DNA from: an uncultured Lachnospiraceae bacterium
GTDB lineage: Bacteria; Bacillota; Clostridia; Lachnospirales; Lachnospiraceae
Reading direction: 5' to 3'
NCBI GenBank assembly: GCA_910587095.1
Contig: CAJUMJ010000019.1
Span: 62,001 to 126,000 of the forward strand
DNA length: 64,000 bases
The notes beneath the pieces are model-generated. The model was not told the DNA's origin, did no database searches, and saw only the letters and a program-made list of their open reading frames with translations. Shown one piece after another: positions 24,887 to 33,437 of this stretch. The number at the start of each line of letters is the position of its first letter. Within the stretch, counting starts at the first letter, position 1. The translations under genes were made by a program, and so were the position numbers.

Positions 24887-26080
24887 ATGAAGAAAATAGC
24901 TATGTTTCTGCTTGGCATGTTAACTCTGACCGGCGCCCTGTATTTGGCGGGACTGAGAATATCCCGCACGGAAAATCGGCTCTACAGACAGGAGGATGTG
25001 GGAGCCGGACAGGCGGCAAAGCGGCTGCCGGAGCAGGTGATTTCGAAGACAAACGAGAAGCTGCGCGAGGAACAGAAGGATTGCTATGCATTCGGAAAGC
25101 TTACCGAGGAAGAGAAAGAGGTTTATCTGGAAATCATAGAGGCTTTGACTGCCTTTAAGGAAAACGTGAAGCTTTCCAGTTGTGATAAGGAACTGATCTC
25201 CCGCGTATTCCAATGTGTGTTAAACGATCACCCGGAAATCTTTTATGTGGAAGGGTACAGCTACACGGAATATACGCTGGGTAGTCTCTTAAAAAAGATT
25301 ACCTTTACGGGAAGCTATTGCTTTGGCCCGGAGGAGGTTAGGGAGCGGCAAAGGCAGATTGATGATTATGTTAACCAATGTCTCGCCGGAATGCCGGAAG
25401 ATGCCGACGAGTACGGGAAGGTGAAATATATCTATGAATACCTGATTCACCATACGGATTATGACGCGGAGGCAAAAAACAGCCAGAATATATGTTCTGT
25501 TTTTCTGGAGCGCAGATCAGTCTGCCAGGGGTATGCGAAAGCGACCCAGTATCTCTTAAACCGGGCAGGCGTGTACGCGACGCTTGTGCTTGGGCGGGTC
25601 GTCGGAGGGGAAGGACATGCCTGGAATCTTGTGCGGATCGACGGGGAATACTATTATGTGGACACCACCTGGGGAGACGCGTCCTACCAGGCTGTCGGCG
25701 GCGGCAACTACCCGATCGAGAAAATCCCAACGATCAATTATGATTACCTCTGTGTGACAACAGAGCAGATGGAGGTGACCCACACGCCGGAAAATGTGGT
25801 GGAATTGCCGCTGTGCACGGCCATAGACGCCAATTTTTATGTGAGAGAGGGCGCATACTTTACGGATTGGGACGAAGAGAGAATTAAAAAAATTTTTACG
25901 GACGGGTACGAGAGAGGGGACACATATGTCACCTTAAAATGCAGCGGGCCGGCCGTATACAGGAAGATGCAGGATGCGTTGATTGAAAAGCAGGAGATTT
26001 TCCGCTATCTGGATTGTCCGGACAAGGCGGTATCCTATGTGGAAAACGAAAAGCAGTACAGCTTGAGCTTCTGGCTCTGA
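24887..26080 (+). CDS. Exported transglutaminase-like (cysteine peptidase fold) protein
   Basis: A 397-residue protein with an N-terminal hydrophobic anchor or signal (residues 4-22). A transglutaminase-like core gives a full triad: C213 in SVCQGYAKA, H244 in GHAWNLV and D259 in YYYVDTTWGD. Such domains in Firmicutes act outside the membrane as proteases or crosslinkers of wall or spore proteins; specific activity is unknown. The region before residue 190 is helical and typical of clostridial members. AGGAGAG precedes the ATG. It follows prfC without an obvious terminator. Confidence 0.85.
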   Translation: MKKIAMFLLGMLTLTGALYLAGLRISRTENRLYRQEDVGAGQAAKRLPEQVISKTNEKLREEQKDCYAFGKLTEEEKEVYLEIIEALTAFKENVKLSSCDKELISRVFQCVLNDHPEIFYVEGYSYTEYTLGSLLKKITFTGSYCFGPEEVRERQRQIDDYVNQCLAGMPEDADEYGKVKYIYEYLIHHTDYDAEAKNSQNICSVFLERRSVCQGYAKATQYLLNRAGVYATLVLGRVVGGEGHAWNLVRIDGEYYYVDTTWGDASYQAVGGGNYPIEKIPTINYDYLCVTTEQMEVTHTPENVVELPLCTAIDANFYVREGAYFTDWDEERIKKIFTDGYERGDTYVTLKCSGPAVYRKMQDALIEKQEIFRYLDCPDKAVSYVENEKQYSLSFWL

Positions 26081-26201
26081 CCGTTTCCTCTATGCGGGAA
26101 AGACAGGGTTTATGGGACTAGGCAAAAATTATAAATTTTGTTATACTTAACAGGTTAGGACTTTTATAATTGCGCAGGTCAGCGCAGAAATGAGGATGAG
26201 C

Positions 26202-26585
26202 ATGGGACAGGAAGCAGATAAGAGCGGATATGAGTTGCGGGAGGAGAAAGCCGGTACGGTTAAAATTGCGGACGATGTCGTGGCGATGATAGCGGCGCTG
26301 GCAGCTACGGAAGTAGACGGGGTTGCGGCAATGGCGGGCAATCTCACTAATGAACTTTTGAGCCGGGCCGGCGTCAGGGGACTCTCCAGAGGGTCAAAAG
26401 TGGATGTGTCCGGTAAGAAGGTGAAGGTGGAGCTTGCGATCGCCATGGAGTATGGCTATAATATTCCGGCCACATGCCAGAAGGTACAGGCGAAGGTAAA
26501 GAGCGCGATAGAGAATATGACCGGACTTGAAGTGCAGGATGTGAATATCCGCATTGCCGGGATTAACGTGTCAAAAGAAAAATAG
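26202..26585 (+). CDS. Asp23/Gls24 family protein
   Basis: A 127-residue protein from ATG 26202, placed by GAGGAT five bases upstream; ATGs at 26190 and 26196 are in frame but lack spacing. VKIADDVVAMIAALAATEVDGVAAM is the conserved start of the Asp23 domain (often annotated alkaline-shock or envelope-stress protein), and VKVELAIAMEYGYNIP follows. The cellular role in Clostridia is unclear. It leads the conserved nusB to recN gene block. Confidence 0.92.
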   Translation: MGQEADKSGYELREEKAGTVKIADDVVAMIAALAATEVDGVAAMAGNLTNELLSRAGVRGLSRGSKVDVSGKKVKVELAIAMEYGYNIPATCQKVQAKVKSAIENMTGLEVQDVNIRIAGINVSKEK

Positions 26586-26600
26586 GACGAGTGATTGGCT

Positions 26601-26996
26601 ATGAGCAGAAGAGAGTTGCGCGAGCAGATATTCAAACTACTGTTCCGGGTGGAGTTTAACAGTCCGGAGGATATGCCGGAGCAGGAGGAGCTGTTCTTTG
26701 AGGAGGAAGATGCCGCAAAGGATGGGGACGCCGTCTATATTGCGGATAAATATCACAAAATTTCCGAGAGACTGTCCGAGATTGATTTGAGACTTAACGA
26801 GAAAGCGGAGGGATGGGATACCGGCAGGATGAGCAAGGTTGACCTGACGATCCTGCGGCTGGCTGTCTATGAAATATGTTATGACGAGGATGTACCTACC
26901 GGTGTGGCGATCAATGAGGCCGTGGAGCTTGCCAAAAAATTCGGTCAGGACGCGTCCTTTGGATTTGTGAACGGCGTGTTGGCCAAATTTGCGTAA
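26601..26996 (+). CDS. nusB: Transcription antitermination factor NusB
   Basis: A 131-residue all-helical RNA-binding protein from ATG 26601. It opens with SRRELREQIFKLLFRVEF, and ends with the hallmark VDLTILRLAVYEICYDEDVPTGVAINEAVELAKKFG. With S10 it binds boxA of rRNA leader RNA and prevents early termination. Located 15 bases after the Asp23/Gls24 gene, in the usual clostridial order. Confidence 0.96.
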   Translation: MSRRELREQIFKLLFRVEFNSPEDMPEQEELFFEEEDAAKDGDAVYIADKYHKISERLSEIDLRLNEKAEGWDTGRMSKVDLTILRLAVYEICYDEDVPTGVAINEAVELAKKFGQDASFGFVNGVLAKFA

Positions 26997-27009
26997 GGCG
27001 GGAAACCGT

Positions 27010-28215
27010 ATGCAGAACGTATACACGGTGGCGCAGGTCACTTCCTATATAAGGAATATGTTTACACAGGATTTTATGCTGCAAAGAGTTCGGGTACGCG
27101 GGGAAGTAAGCAACTGCAAGTATCATACCTCGGGGCATATTTACTTTACGTTGAAGGATGAGAAAAGCACAATAATGTGCGTTATGTTTGCCTCAGACAG
27201 GAAAGGGCTGCCTTTTCGCATGACAGAGGGGCAGCAGGTTGTCGTAGCAGGTACGGTGGACGTCTACGAGCGGGACGGCAAGTATCAACTGTATGCCAGG
27301 CAGATCGAGCTGGACGGCATCGGCGCCCTCTATGAAAAGTATGAACGGCTCAAGAGGGAACTCGAGGAGCGGGGCATGTTTGCCGAACAGTACAAGCAGC
27401 CGATTCCCCAATATATCAGGACGCTTGGCGTAGTGACGGCCGAGACGGGCGCGGCTGTGAGAGATATCATAAACGTCGCCAAAAGAAGGAATCCCTATGT
27501 GCAGATTATTCTCTACCCGGCCATTGTGCAGGGGGAGGCCGCGGCTGCGAGCATCGTAGAGGGAATAAGGGCAATGGAACGGCTTAAGGTTGACTTGATT
27601 ATTGTGGGGAGAGGCGGTGGCTCCATCGAGGATCTTTGGGCGTTTAACGAGGAGCCCGTTGCGCAGGCAGTTTTTGACTGCAATATTCCGATTATTTCTG
27701 CAGTGGGACATGAGACGGATGTGACTATCACGGACTTTGTGGCGGATCTGCGGGCGCCGACTCCCTCAGCGGCCGCGGAGCTGGCGGTCTGCGACTTTGG
27801 GCAGTTGGAGGAAAGGATAGCGGAGTACGCTTATACCATGCATCATCTGTGCAGGAGGACGATACAGAGTTATCGCAGTCAGGCGCAGCAGTACGGTGTG
27901 AGACTTAAGTATTTAAGTCCTCTGAATACGGTGCGCGTGAAGAAGACGCAGGCGGTATCGCTTGAGGAGCGTCTGCAGACGGCCATGGAGAGAAAGCTTG
28001 AGGAGGCAAGACATCGGCTTGCGCTTTACGCGGAGCGCATGAAGGGCCTTTCCCCGCTGGACAAGCTGAGTCAGGGCTATGCGTATGCGGCGGATGCTTC
28101 CGGGAAAACGCTTCGTTCCGTGGACCAGGTGAATACGGGGGAGCAGATCCGGGTATATGTGAAGGACGGCAGTCTATTAGCGGAGGTACGGGAGAAACTG
28201 ACGGAAAATGGCTAA
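27010..28215 (+). CDS. xseA: Exodeoxyribonuclease VII large subunit
   Basis: A 401-residue protein from ATG 27010, with AAGGCGGG upstream. An N-terminal OB-fold (VRVRGEVSNCKYHTSGHIYFTLKDEKSTI) binds DNA, the catalytic domain contains TAETGAAVRDIINVAKRRNP, IVGRGGGSIEDLWAFNEEPVA and SAVGHETDVTITDFVADLRAPTPSAAAE, and a long coiled coil binds several XseB subunits. The enzyme degrades single-stranded DNA in both directions. It overlaps xseB by eight bases. Confidence 0.97.
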   Translation: MQNVYTVAQVTSYIRNMFTQDFMLQRVRVRGEVSNCKYHTSGHIYFTLKDEKSTIMCVMFASDRKGLPFRMTEGQQVVVAGTVDVYERDGKYQLYARQIELDGIGALYEKYERLKRELEERGMFAEQYKQPIPQYIRTLGVVTAETGAAVRDIINVAKRRNPYVQIILYPAIVQGEAAAASIVEGIRAMERLKVDLIIVGRGGGSIEDLWAFNEEPVAQAVFDCNIPIISAVGHETDVTITDFVADLRAPTPSAAAELAVCDFGQLEERIAEYAYTMHHLCRRTIQSYRSQAQQYGVRLKYLSPLNTVRVKKTQAVSLEERLQTAMERKLEEARHRLALYAERMKGLSPLDKLSQGYAYAADASGKTLRSVDQVNTGEQIRVYVKDGSLLAEVREKLTENG

Positions 28216-28447
28216 GAAAAAGGAAGAATATATAGAAGAAAAAGAGAAACCGTTATCTTTGGAAGAAACTTTTGCACGGATTGAGGAGGTGATCGGTCAT
28301 CTGGAGACGGAGGAGATCACTTTGGAGGAGTCCTTTGCGGAGTATAACAGAGGGATGACCCTTTTAGCCAGGTGCAATGAAACCATAGACCGGGTGGAAA
28401 AGAAAGTGCTGAAGATCAACGAGGATGGAGGACTGGATGAATTTTAA
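28208..28447 (+). CDS. xseB: Exodeoxyribonuclease VII small subunit
   Basis: A 79-residue helical protein. SLEETFARIEEVIGHLETEEITLEESFAEYNRGMTLLARCNE is the conserved XseB core that coats the XseA coiled coil. A lysine- and glutamate-rich start precedes it. It overlaps both xseA (eight bases) and ispA (11 bases), so the three are translated from one message. Confidence 0.95.
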   Translation: MAKKKEEYIEEKEKPLSLEETFARIEEVIGHLETEEITLEESFAEYNRGMTLLARCNETIDRVEKKVLKINEDGGLDEF

Positions 28448-29339
28448 GGAGGAACTGGCGGAAAAAACCGGGGAAGTCGAAAAAATACTGGCAAAGTACC
28501 GGCCAATCCCGGAGGGATATCAGAGCAAGGTGCTGGAGGCCATGGATTATGCGGTAACAGCGGGCGGTAAGAGACTCAGACCTCTTTTGATGTCGGAGAG
28601 CGCCGCTTTGTTCGGGGAGTCTGCAAAGGGCCTTTCCTGTTTTATGGCTGCAATCGAGTTTATCCACACATACTCCCTCATACATGACGATCTGCCGGCT
28701 CTCGACAATGACGATTACAGAAGAGGCCGAAAGACAACGCACGTAGTTTACGGAGAGGATATCGCGGTGATAGCGGGGGACGGCCTGTTAAATTATGCGT
28801 TTGAGACGGCGTTTCGGGCTTTCGACGCGGCGGTGACGATAGATGATTACCAGCAGATAGAGTGCGCTCTTCAAATTTTAGGACGAAAGGCCGGCGTGTA
28901 CGGAATGATTGGCGGACAGTGCGCCGATCTTCTGGCGGAAAAGCCGGAGGCCGTACTGAATGAGAAGACGCTTCTTTTTATACATGAGAATAAGACAGCC
29001 GCGTTAATCCAGGCGGCTATGACGATCGGAGCCGTTCTCGCGGGAGCGGACGAAGGAGCCGTTTTGCAGGTGGAGAAGTGCGCGGGAAATATTGGCGTTG
29101 CCTTTCAGATTCAGGATGATATTCTGGACGTGACAAGCAGCCTGGAAGTGCTTGGGAAACCGACGGGAAGCGATGAAAAGAACCATAAACTGACTTATGT
29201 GACTATGCATGGTCTGGAGGAGTCAAAAAGGCAGGTGAAAGAGCTTTCCGAAGAGGCGGTGACAATTTTGCAGTCCTTTTCAAGGAGGAATCTCTTCCTG
29301 GAAAATCTGGTGCAGCAGTTAATCTACAGAGAAAAATAA
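28437..29339 (+). CDS. ispA: Farnesyl (or geranyl) diphosphate synthase
   Basis: A 300-residue trans-prenyltransferase from ATG 28437, set by GGAGGA upstream. The first aspartate-rich motif DDLPALDNDD (about residues 83-92) and the second QDDILD (about 225-230) bind the magnesium-diphosphates. GGKRLRPLL is the substrate-diphosphate-binding block. It condenses isopentenyl and allylic diphosphates to make C15 (possibly C10) chains for undecaprenyl and quinone synthesis. Directly upstream of dxs, the first enzyme of the precursor pathway. Exact chain length cannot be read reliably. Confidence 0.94.
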   Translation: MNFKEELAEKTGEVEKILAKYRPIPEGYQSKVLEAMDYAVTAGGKRLRPLLMSESAALFGESAKGLSCFMAAIEFIHTYSLIHDDLPALDNDDYRRGRKTTHVVYGEDIAVIAGDGLLNYAFETAFRAFDAAVTIDDYQQIECALQILGRKAGVYGMIGGQCADLLAEKPEAVLNEKTLLFIHENKTAALIQAAMTIGAVLAGADEGAVLQVEKCAGNIGVAFQIQDDILDVTSSLEVLGKPTGSDEKNHKLTYVTMHGLEESKRQVKELSEEAVTILQSFSRRNLFLENLVQQLIYREK

Positions 29340-29349
29340 GAGGTATACT

Positions 29350-31233
29350 ATGTTATTAGAGCAGATCGCGCAGACAAACGATATCAAACAGATTGCGCCG
29401 GAGGATTACGCCGCGCTTGCGGGGGAAATCCGGGAATTTCTGATCCGGACCATCAGCGAGACGGGAGGGCATCTCGGGTCCAATCTGGGGGCGGTGGAGC
29501 TGACAATGGCGCTTCACCTGTTTCTGAATCTGCCGGAAGATAAGCTCATATGGGATGTGGGACATCAGTCTTATACCCATAAAATACTCACCGGTCGCAG
29601 GGACGGGTTTGTGAATTTGAGAAAGTTTGGCGGTATGAGCGGCTTTCCCAAACGCAAGGAGAGCGACTGCGACTGTTTTGATACGGGGCACAGCTCCACG
29701 TCCATATCGGCCGGGCTCGGGATGGTCAAGGCCAGGGACATTCAGGGGGAAAACAACACGATAGTATCTGTGATCGGTGATGGCTCTCTCACCGGCGGCA
29801 TGGCTTATGAGGCTTTGAATAATGCGTCGCGTCTGGAGACGAATTTCATCATTGTCTTAAACGACAACAACATGTCCATTTCGGAGAATGTGGGGGGCGT
29901 GTCAAAATATCTGAACAATATTCGCACGGCCGACATGTACCTGGATCTGAAGGAAGGGATATACAATTCACTCCGCAGCAAGCCCAAATACGGGGATAAG
30001 GTGGTGAGCCAGATCAGGCGCGCCAAAAGCAGCTTTAAGCATCTGGTGGTGCCGGGCATGTTCTTTGAGGATATGGGAATCACCTACCTGGGCCCGGTGG
30101 ACGGACACAATATCCAGGAGATGGTACATATATTCAGAGAGGCGAGGAAGGTCAAGAAAGCCGTTCTCGTCCATGTGATCACCCAAAAGGGCAGGGGGTA
30201 TGCGCCGGCGGAACGTCATCCGGCCAGATTTCACGGGGCGGAGCCCTTTGACATCGAGACGGGGATACCCAAATTCCCCAAGGCAAAGGCGAGTTATACG
30301 GACATTTTTTCTACTGTCATGTGCAAGCTGGGACAGCGGGACGAGAAGGTGGTCGCGATTACGGCGGCCATGCCGGACGGCACGGGCCTTAAGCGTTTCA
30401 GAAATATGTACCCGGAGCGTTTTTTTGATGTGGGTATCGCGGAGGAACATGCGGTGACCTTTGCCGCAGGGCTGGCAGCCGGCGGTTTGAAGCCTATTGT
30501 GGCGATTTATTCGTCTTTCCTGCAAAGAGCTTATGATCAGATTTTGCACGATGTCTGCATCCAGAATCTGCCGGTGGTGTTTTGCGTGGACAGGGCAGGA
30601 CTTGTGGGAAGCGACGGGGAGACGCACCAGGGCTTATTTGATTTGTCGTACCTGTCCTCCATACCGAATATGCATATAATGGCGCCCAAGAATAAGTGGG
30701 AGCTTTCCGATATGATTAAGTTTGCGGTGGAGTTTGGCAGCCCCATCGCGATCCGTTATCCGAGAGGAGAGGCTTTTGACGGTTTAAAGGACAACAGGGC
30801 TCCTGTCGTCTACGGAAAGGGGGAGATACTTTTCGATGAGAAAGATATTCTTCTCCTGGCGGTCGGCAGCATGGTGAAGGTGGCGCTTGCCGTCAGGGAA
30901 CGGCTTAAGGAGAAGGGATACGCCTGCTCGGTTGTAAACGCAAGGTTTGTGAAGCCTGTCGATGAGGAACTGATTCGGGAGGCGTGTAAAACCCACAGTC
31001 TGCTCGTCACGATGGAGGAGAATGTGGCAAGCGGCGGTTTTGGGGAGCGGGTCAGGGCTTTTGTGGATTCCCTGCATGTCAGGACGCAGGTGCTTGGAAT
31101 CGCCATCCCGGATGAGTATGTGGAGCATGGCAATGTGGAACTTTTGAAGCAGGAGACTGGAATTGACGCGGTATCCGTGGAGGAAAAGGTAACTGCGGCC
31201 TACAGGGAGACGGCGGGCGGACAGGGCTTATGA
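29350..31233 (+). CDS. dxs: 1-deoxy-D-xylulose-5-phosphate synthase
   Basis: A 627-residue thiamine diphosphate enzyme, normal length. GHQSYTHKILTGR and TGHSSTSISAGLG lie in the first domain, GDGSLTGGMAYEALNNA is the thiamine diphosphate/magnesium-binding motif, and DVGIAEEHAVTFAAGLA carries the catalytic glutamate. It joins pyruvate and glyceraldehyde-3-phosphate in the first step of the non-mevalonate pathway. Placed between ispA and tlyA; four bases overlap with tlyA. Confidence 0.97.
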   Translation: MLLEQIAQTNDIKQIAPEDYAALAGEIREFLIRTISETGGHLGSNLGAVELTMALHLFLNLPEDKLIWDVGHQSYTHKILTGRRDGFVNLRKFGGMSGFPKRKESDCDCFDTGHSSTSISAGLGMVKARDIQGENNTIVSVIGDGSLTGGMAYEALNNASRLETNFIIVLNDNNMSISENVGGVSKYLNNIRTADMYLDLKEGIYNSLRSKPKYGDKVVSQIRRAKSSFKHLVVPGMFFEDMGITYLGPVDGHNIQEMVHIFREARKVKKAVLVHVITQKGRGYAPAERHPARFHGAEPFDIETGIPKFPKAKASYTDIFSTVMCKLGQRDEKVVAITAAMPDGTGLKRFRNMYPERFFDVGIAEEHAVTFAAGLAAGGLKPIVAIYSSFLQRAYDQILHDVCIQNLPVVFCVDRAGLVGSDGETHQGLFDLSYLSSIPNMHIMAPKNKWELSDMIKFAVEFGSPIAIRYPRGEAFDGLKDNRAPVVYGKGEILFDEKDILLLAVGSMVKVALAVRERLKEKGYACSVVNARFVKPVDEELIREACKTHSLLVTMEENVASGGFGERVRAFVDSLHVRTQVLGIAIPDEYVEHGNVELLKQETGIDAVSVEEKVTAAYRETAGGQGL

Positions 31234-32126
31234 AAGAGCGATTGGATGTGATATTGGTCAGGCAAGGGTACGCTCCGTCCCGCGAGAGAGCGAAAGCGCT
31301 TCTCATGGCGGGCAACGTGTTTGTGGACAACCAGAGAGAAGACAAGGCGGGAACCCTGTTTGACGAAAATAAAATAACAATTGAAATAAAAGGCAGGACT
31401 CTCCCTTATGTGAGCCGCGGCGGGTTGAAGCTGGAACGGGCGGTCGATCGGTTTTCGATCGTACTGGGGGACAAAGTGTGCATGGATATCGGCGCTTCCA
31501 CCGGCGGCTTCACGGACTGCATGCTGCAAAACGGAGCGGTCAGGGTGTACGCCGTTGACGTGGGACACGGACAGCTTGCCTGGAAGCTCAGAAATGACGA
31601 GCGGGTGGTCTGCATGGAGAAGACGAACTTTCGCTATGTGACAAAGGAGACGATAACCGAGCCTGTCGATTTTGCCTCGGTGGATGTTTCATTTATCTCT
31701 CTCACCAGGATTCTGATTCCCGCGAGGAATCTTCTTTGCGGCGAAGGGCAGATGGTGTGTCTGATCAAGCCGCAGTTTGAGGCGGGACGTGAAAAGGTCG
31801 GCAAGAAGGGTGTGGTGCGCGACAGGAAGGTGCACACGGAAGTGGTTAGCCGGATCGTTGACTATGCGGACATGATCGGCTTCAACGTGAAAGGACTTAC
31901 CTATTCTCCGATCAAAGGACCCGAAGGAAATATTGAGTATCTGTTGTGGATAGAGAAGCGGGCGCAGATTCCTGAGGAAATTCAGGCTTTGTCGGAGAAG
32001 GAAGCGCTCGACATGCTTGCGGAGATTTTATCACGGGGAAGCGGGATTTCCGAAAAAGAGGAGATGGCGGAACGGATAGAGGAGATCATAGCGCAGGCTC
32101 ACGAAGCGCTTGACGAGGCGAAATAG
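31230..32126 (+). CDS. tlyA: TlyA-family rRNA methyltransferase
   Basis: A 298-residue protein. An N-terminal S4 RNA-binding domain (ERLDVILVRQGYAPSRERAKALLMAGNVFVD) is followed by an FtsJ-like SAM domain: VCMDIGASTGGFTDCML (SAM loop) and FASVDVSFISLTRILIP. TlyA proteins 2'-O-methylate 16S and 23S rRNA; some also have haemolytic annotations of doubtful relevance. Shares ATGA with the dxs stop. Its acidic C-terminal tail is longer than in many homologues. Confidence 0.94.
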   Translation: MKERLDVILVRQGYAPSRERAKALLMAGNVFVDNQREDKAGTLFDENKITIEIKGRTLPYVSRGGLKLERAVDRFSIVLGDKVCMDIGASTGGFTDCMLQNGAVRVYAVDVGHGQLAWKLRNDERVVCMEKTNFRYVTKETITEPVDFASVDVSFISLTRILIPARNLLCGEGQMVCLIKPQFEAGREKVGKKGVVRDRKVHTEVVSRIVDYADMIGFNVKGLTYSPIKGPEGNIEYLLWIEKRAQIPEEIQALSEKEALDMLAEILSRGSGISEKEEMAERIEEIIAQAHEALDEAK

Positions 32127-32129
32127 CGG

Positions 32130-32963
32130 ATGAAGAGATTTTTTCTGATCACCAATGAGGCCAAGGATCCTCAGTGGGTGTTTACAAATAAAATAGCAGA
32201 TGTTATAAAACATCTTGGCGCGGAGGCGGTCTGCGTGAAAAACGAGAGGCAGGCTTTTATGGAAGCCGTCGGGGCGCAGATAGACTGCGCGCTGGTGCTT
32301 GGCGGGGACGGAACCCTTCTCAGGGCGGCAAGAAACCTGATGGACAGCGGGATTCCCCTACTGGGAATCAATCTGGGCACGCTGGGATATCTGGCGGAGG
32401 TAGAAAGCGCAGGCGCCGGGGAAGCGATCGAAAGGCTGATCCGCGATGAATATGTCAGGGAGGAGCGGATGATGCTCTCCGGGAAAGTGCTTGCAGCCAG
32501 GGAGGAGATGCAGTATGCCCTGAATGATATTGTGATTTCGCGCTGCGGCACTTTGCAGATACTAAATGTACGTATTTATGTGAATGACCAGTTTTTAAAG
32601 GATTATTGTGCGGACGGGGTGATCGTGGCCGCACCGACCGGTTCCACCGGCTACAATCTCTCCGCGGGCGGGCCCATCGTGGAGCCTTCCGCAAATCTTC
32701 TGCTTTTGACGCCGATTTGCCCGCATACGCTGAATTCCCGCAGTATCGTGTTTTCTCCCGACGATGAGATTACGGTGGAGATTCCGCCGGGGAAGGACGG
32801 ATACGAGCAGGTGGTGGAGGCAAACTTTGACGGCAGCTATAAGGTGACGCTGAGAACGGGCGACCGCATCCGGATTCGGAGGGCGGATAAAACGACAGGA
32901 ATTGTGAGGCTGCATACGGAGAGTTTTCTGGCAGTACTCCACAAAAAAATGAGAGAAGTATAG
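32130..32963 (+). CDS. nadK: NAD kinase
   Basis: A 277-residue ATP/polyphosphate-dependent NAD kinase that makes NADP. GGDGTLLRAARN (about residue 58-69) is the diphosphate-binding motif with the catalytic aspartate, NLGTLGYLAEV the following conserved block, and DGVIVAAPTGSTGYNLSAGGPIV the NAD-binding signature. Starts three bases after tlyA. The conserved order tlyA-nadK-argR-recN supports the call. Confidence 0.97.
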   Translation: MKRFFLITNEAKDPQWVFTNKIADVIKHLGAEAVCVKNERQAFMEAVGAQIDCALVLGGDGTLLRAARNLMDSGIPLLGINLGTLGYLAEVESAGAGEAIERLIRDEYVREERMMLSGKVLAAREEMQYALNDIVISRCGTLQILNVRIYVNDQFLKDYCADGVIVAAPTGSTGYNLSAGGPIVEPSANLLLLTPICPHTLNSRSIVFSPDDEITVEIPPGKDGYEQVVEANFDGSYKVTLRTGDRIRIRRADKTTGIVRLHTESFLAVLHKKMREV

Positions 32964-32986
32964 GAGAAGAAGGATTCGGGCGTGTT

Positions 32987-33436
32987 ATGAAAAAGAAGAG
33001 ACACGAGAGGATAATAGAACTGATTACGCAGTATGAAGTGGAAACCCAGGAGGAACTGGTAGAACGGCTCAAAAAAGAGGGGTATGAGGTCACCCAGGCG
33101 ACAGTTTCCAGAGATATCAGGGAATTGAAGCTTTCAAAGATTCCAAACGGCAGAGGGCGGCAGAAGTATGTCGCCTTTGACGGGGAGGAGTCTCATCTTG
33201 GAGACAAGTACGGAAGGGTTCTGAAGGAAGGCTATGTGTCCATGGAACTGGCGCAGAATCTTCTGGTGCTAAAGACAGTATCCGGTATGGCCATGGCGGT
33301 GGCGGCGGCTGTCGACGCCATGAAGATTGAGGAAGTTGTCGGGTGTATCGCCGGAGACAATACGGTGATGATGGCTATGCGGAGTGAGCAGGATGCCCGG
33401 CTTGTGATGGAGAAGATCGGCAGGATGGTGGGATGA
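32987..33436 (+). CDS. argR: Arginine repressor
   Basis: A 149-residue protein. An N-terminal winged helix (RIIELITQYEVETQEELVERLKKEGYEVTQATVSRDIRELKLSKI) binds ARG boxes. The C-terminal domain (GCIAGDNTVMMAMRSEQDA) includes the GDNT arginine-binding and hexamer-forming motif. It represses arginine synthesis and activates catabolism in response to arginine. No arginine genes lie in the window, so its targets are elsewhere; its position before recN is conserved in Firmicutes. No clear ARG box was seen upstream. Confidence 0.96.
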   Translation: MKKKRHERIIELITQYEVETQEELVERLKKEGYEVTQATVSRDIRELKLSKIPNGRGRQKYVAFDGEESHLGDKYGRVLKEGYVSMELAQNLLVLKTVSGMAMAVAAAVDAMKIEEVVGCIAGDNTVMMAMRSEQDARLVMEKIGRMVG

Positions 33437-33437
33437 A

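Noticed and set aside
26183..26197. 15-base word GCGCAGAAATGAGGA shared with the rpoZ leader (47868-47882)
   Set aside because: One such 15-base match within 64 kb is near chance, and half of it is the ribosome binding site.
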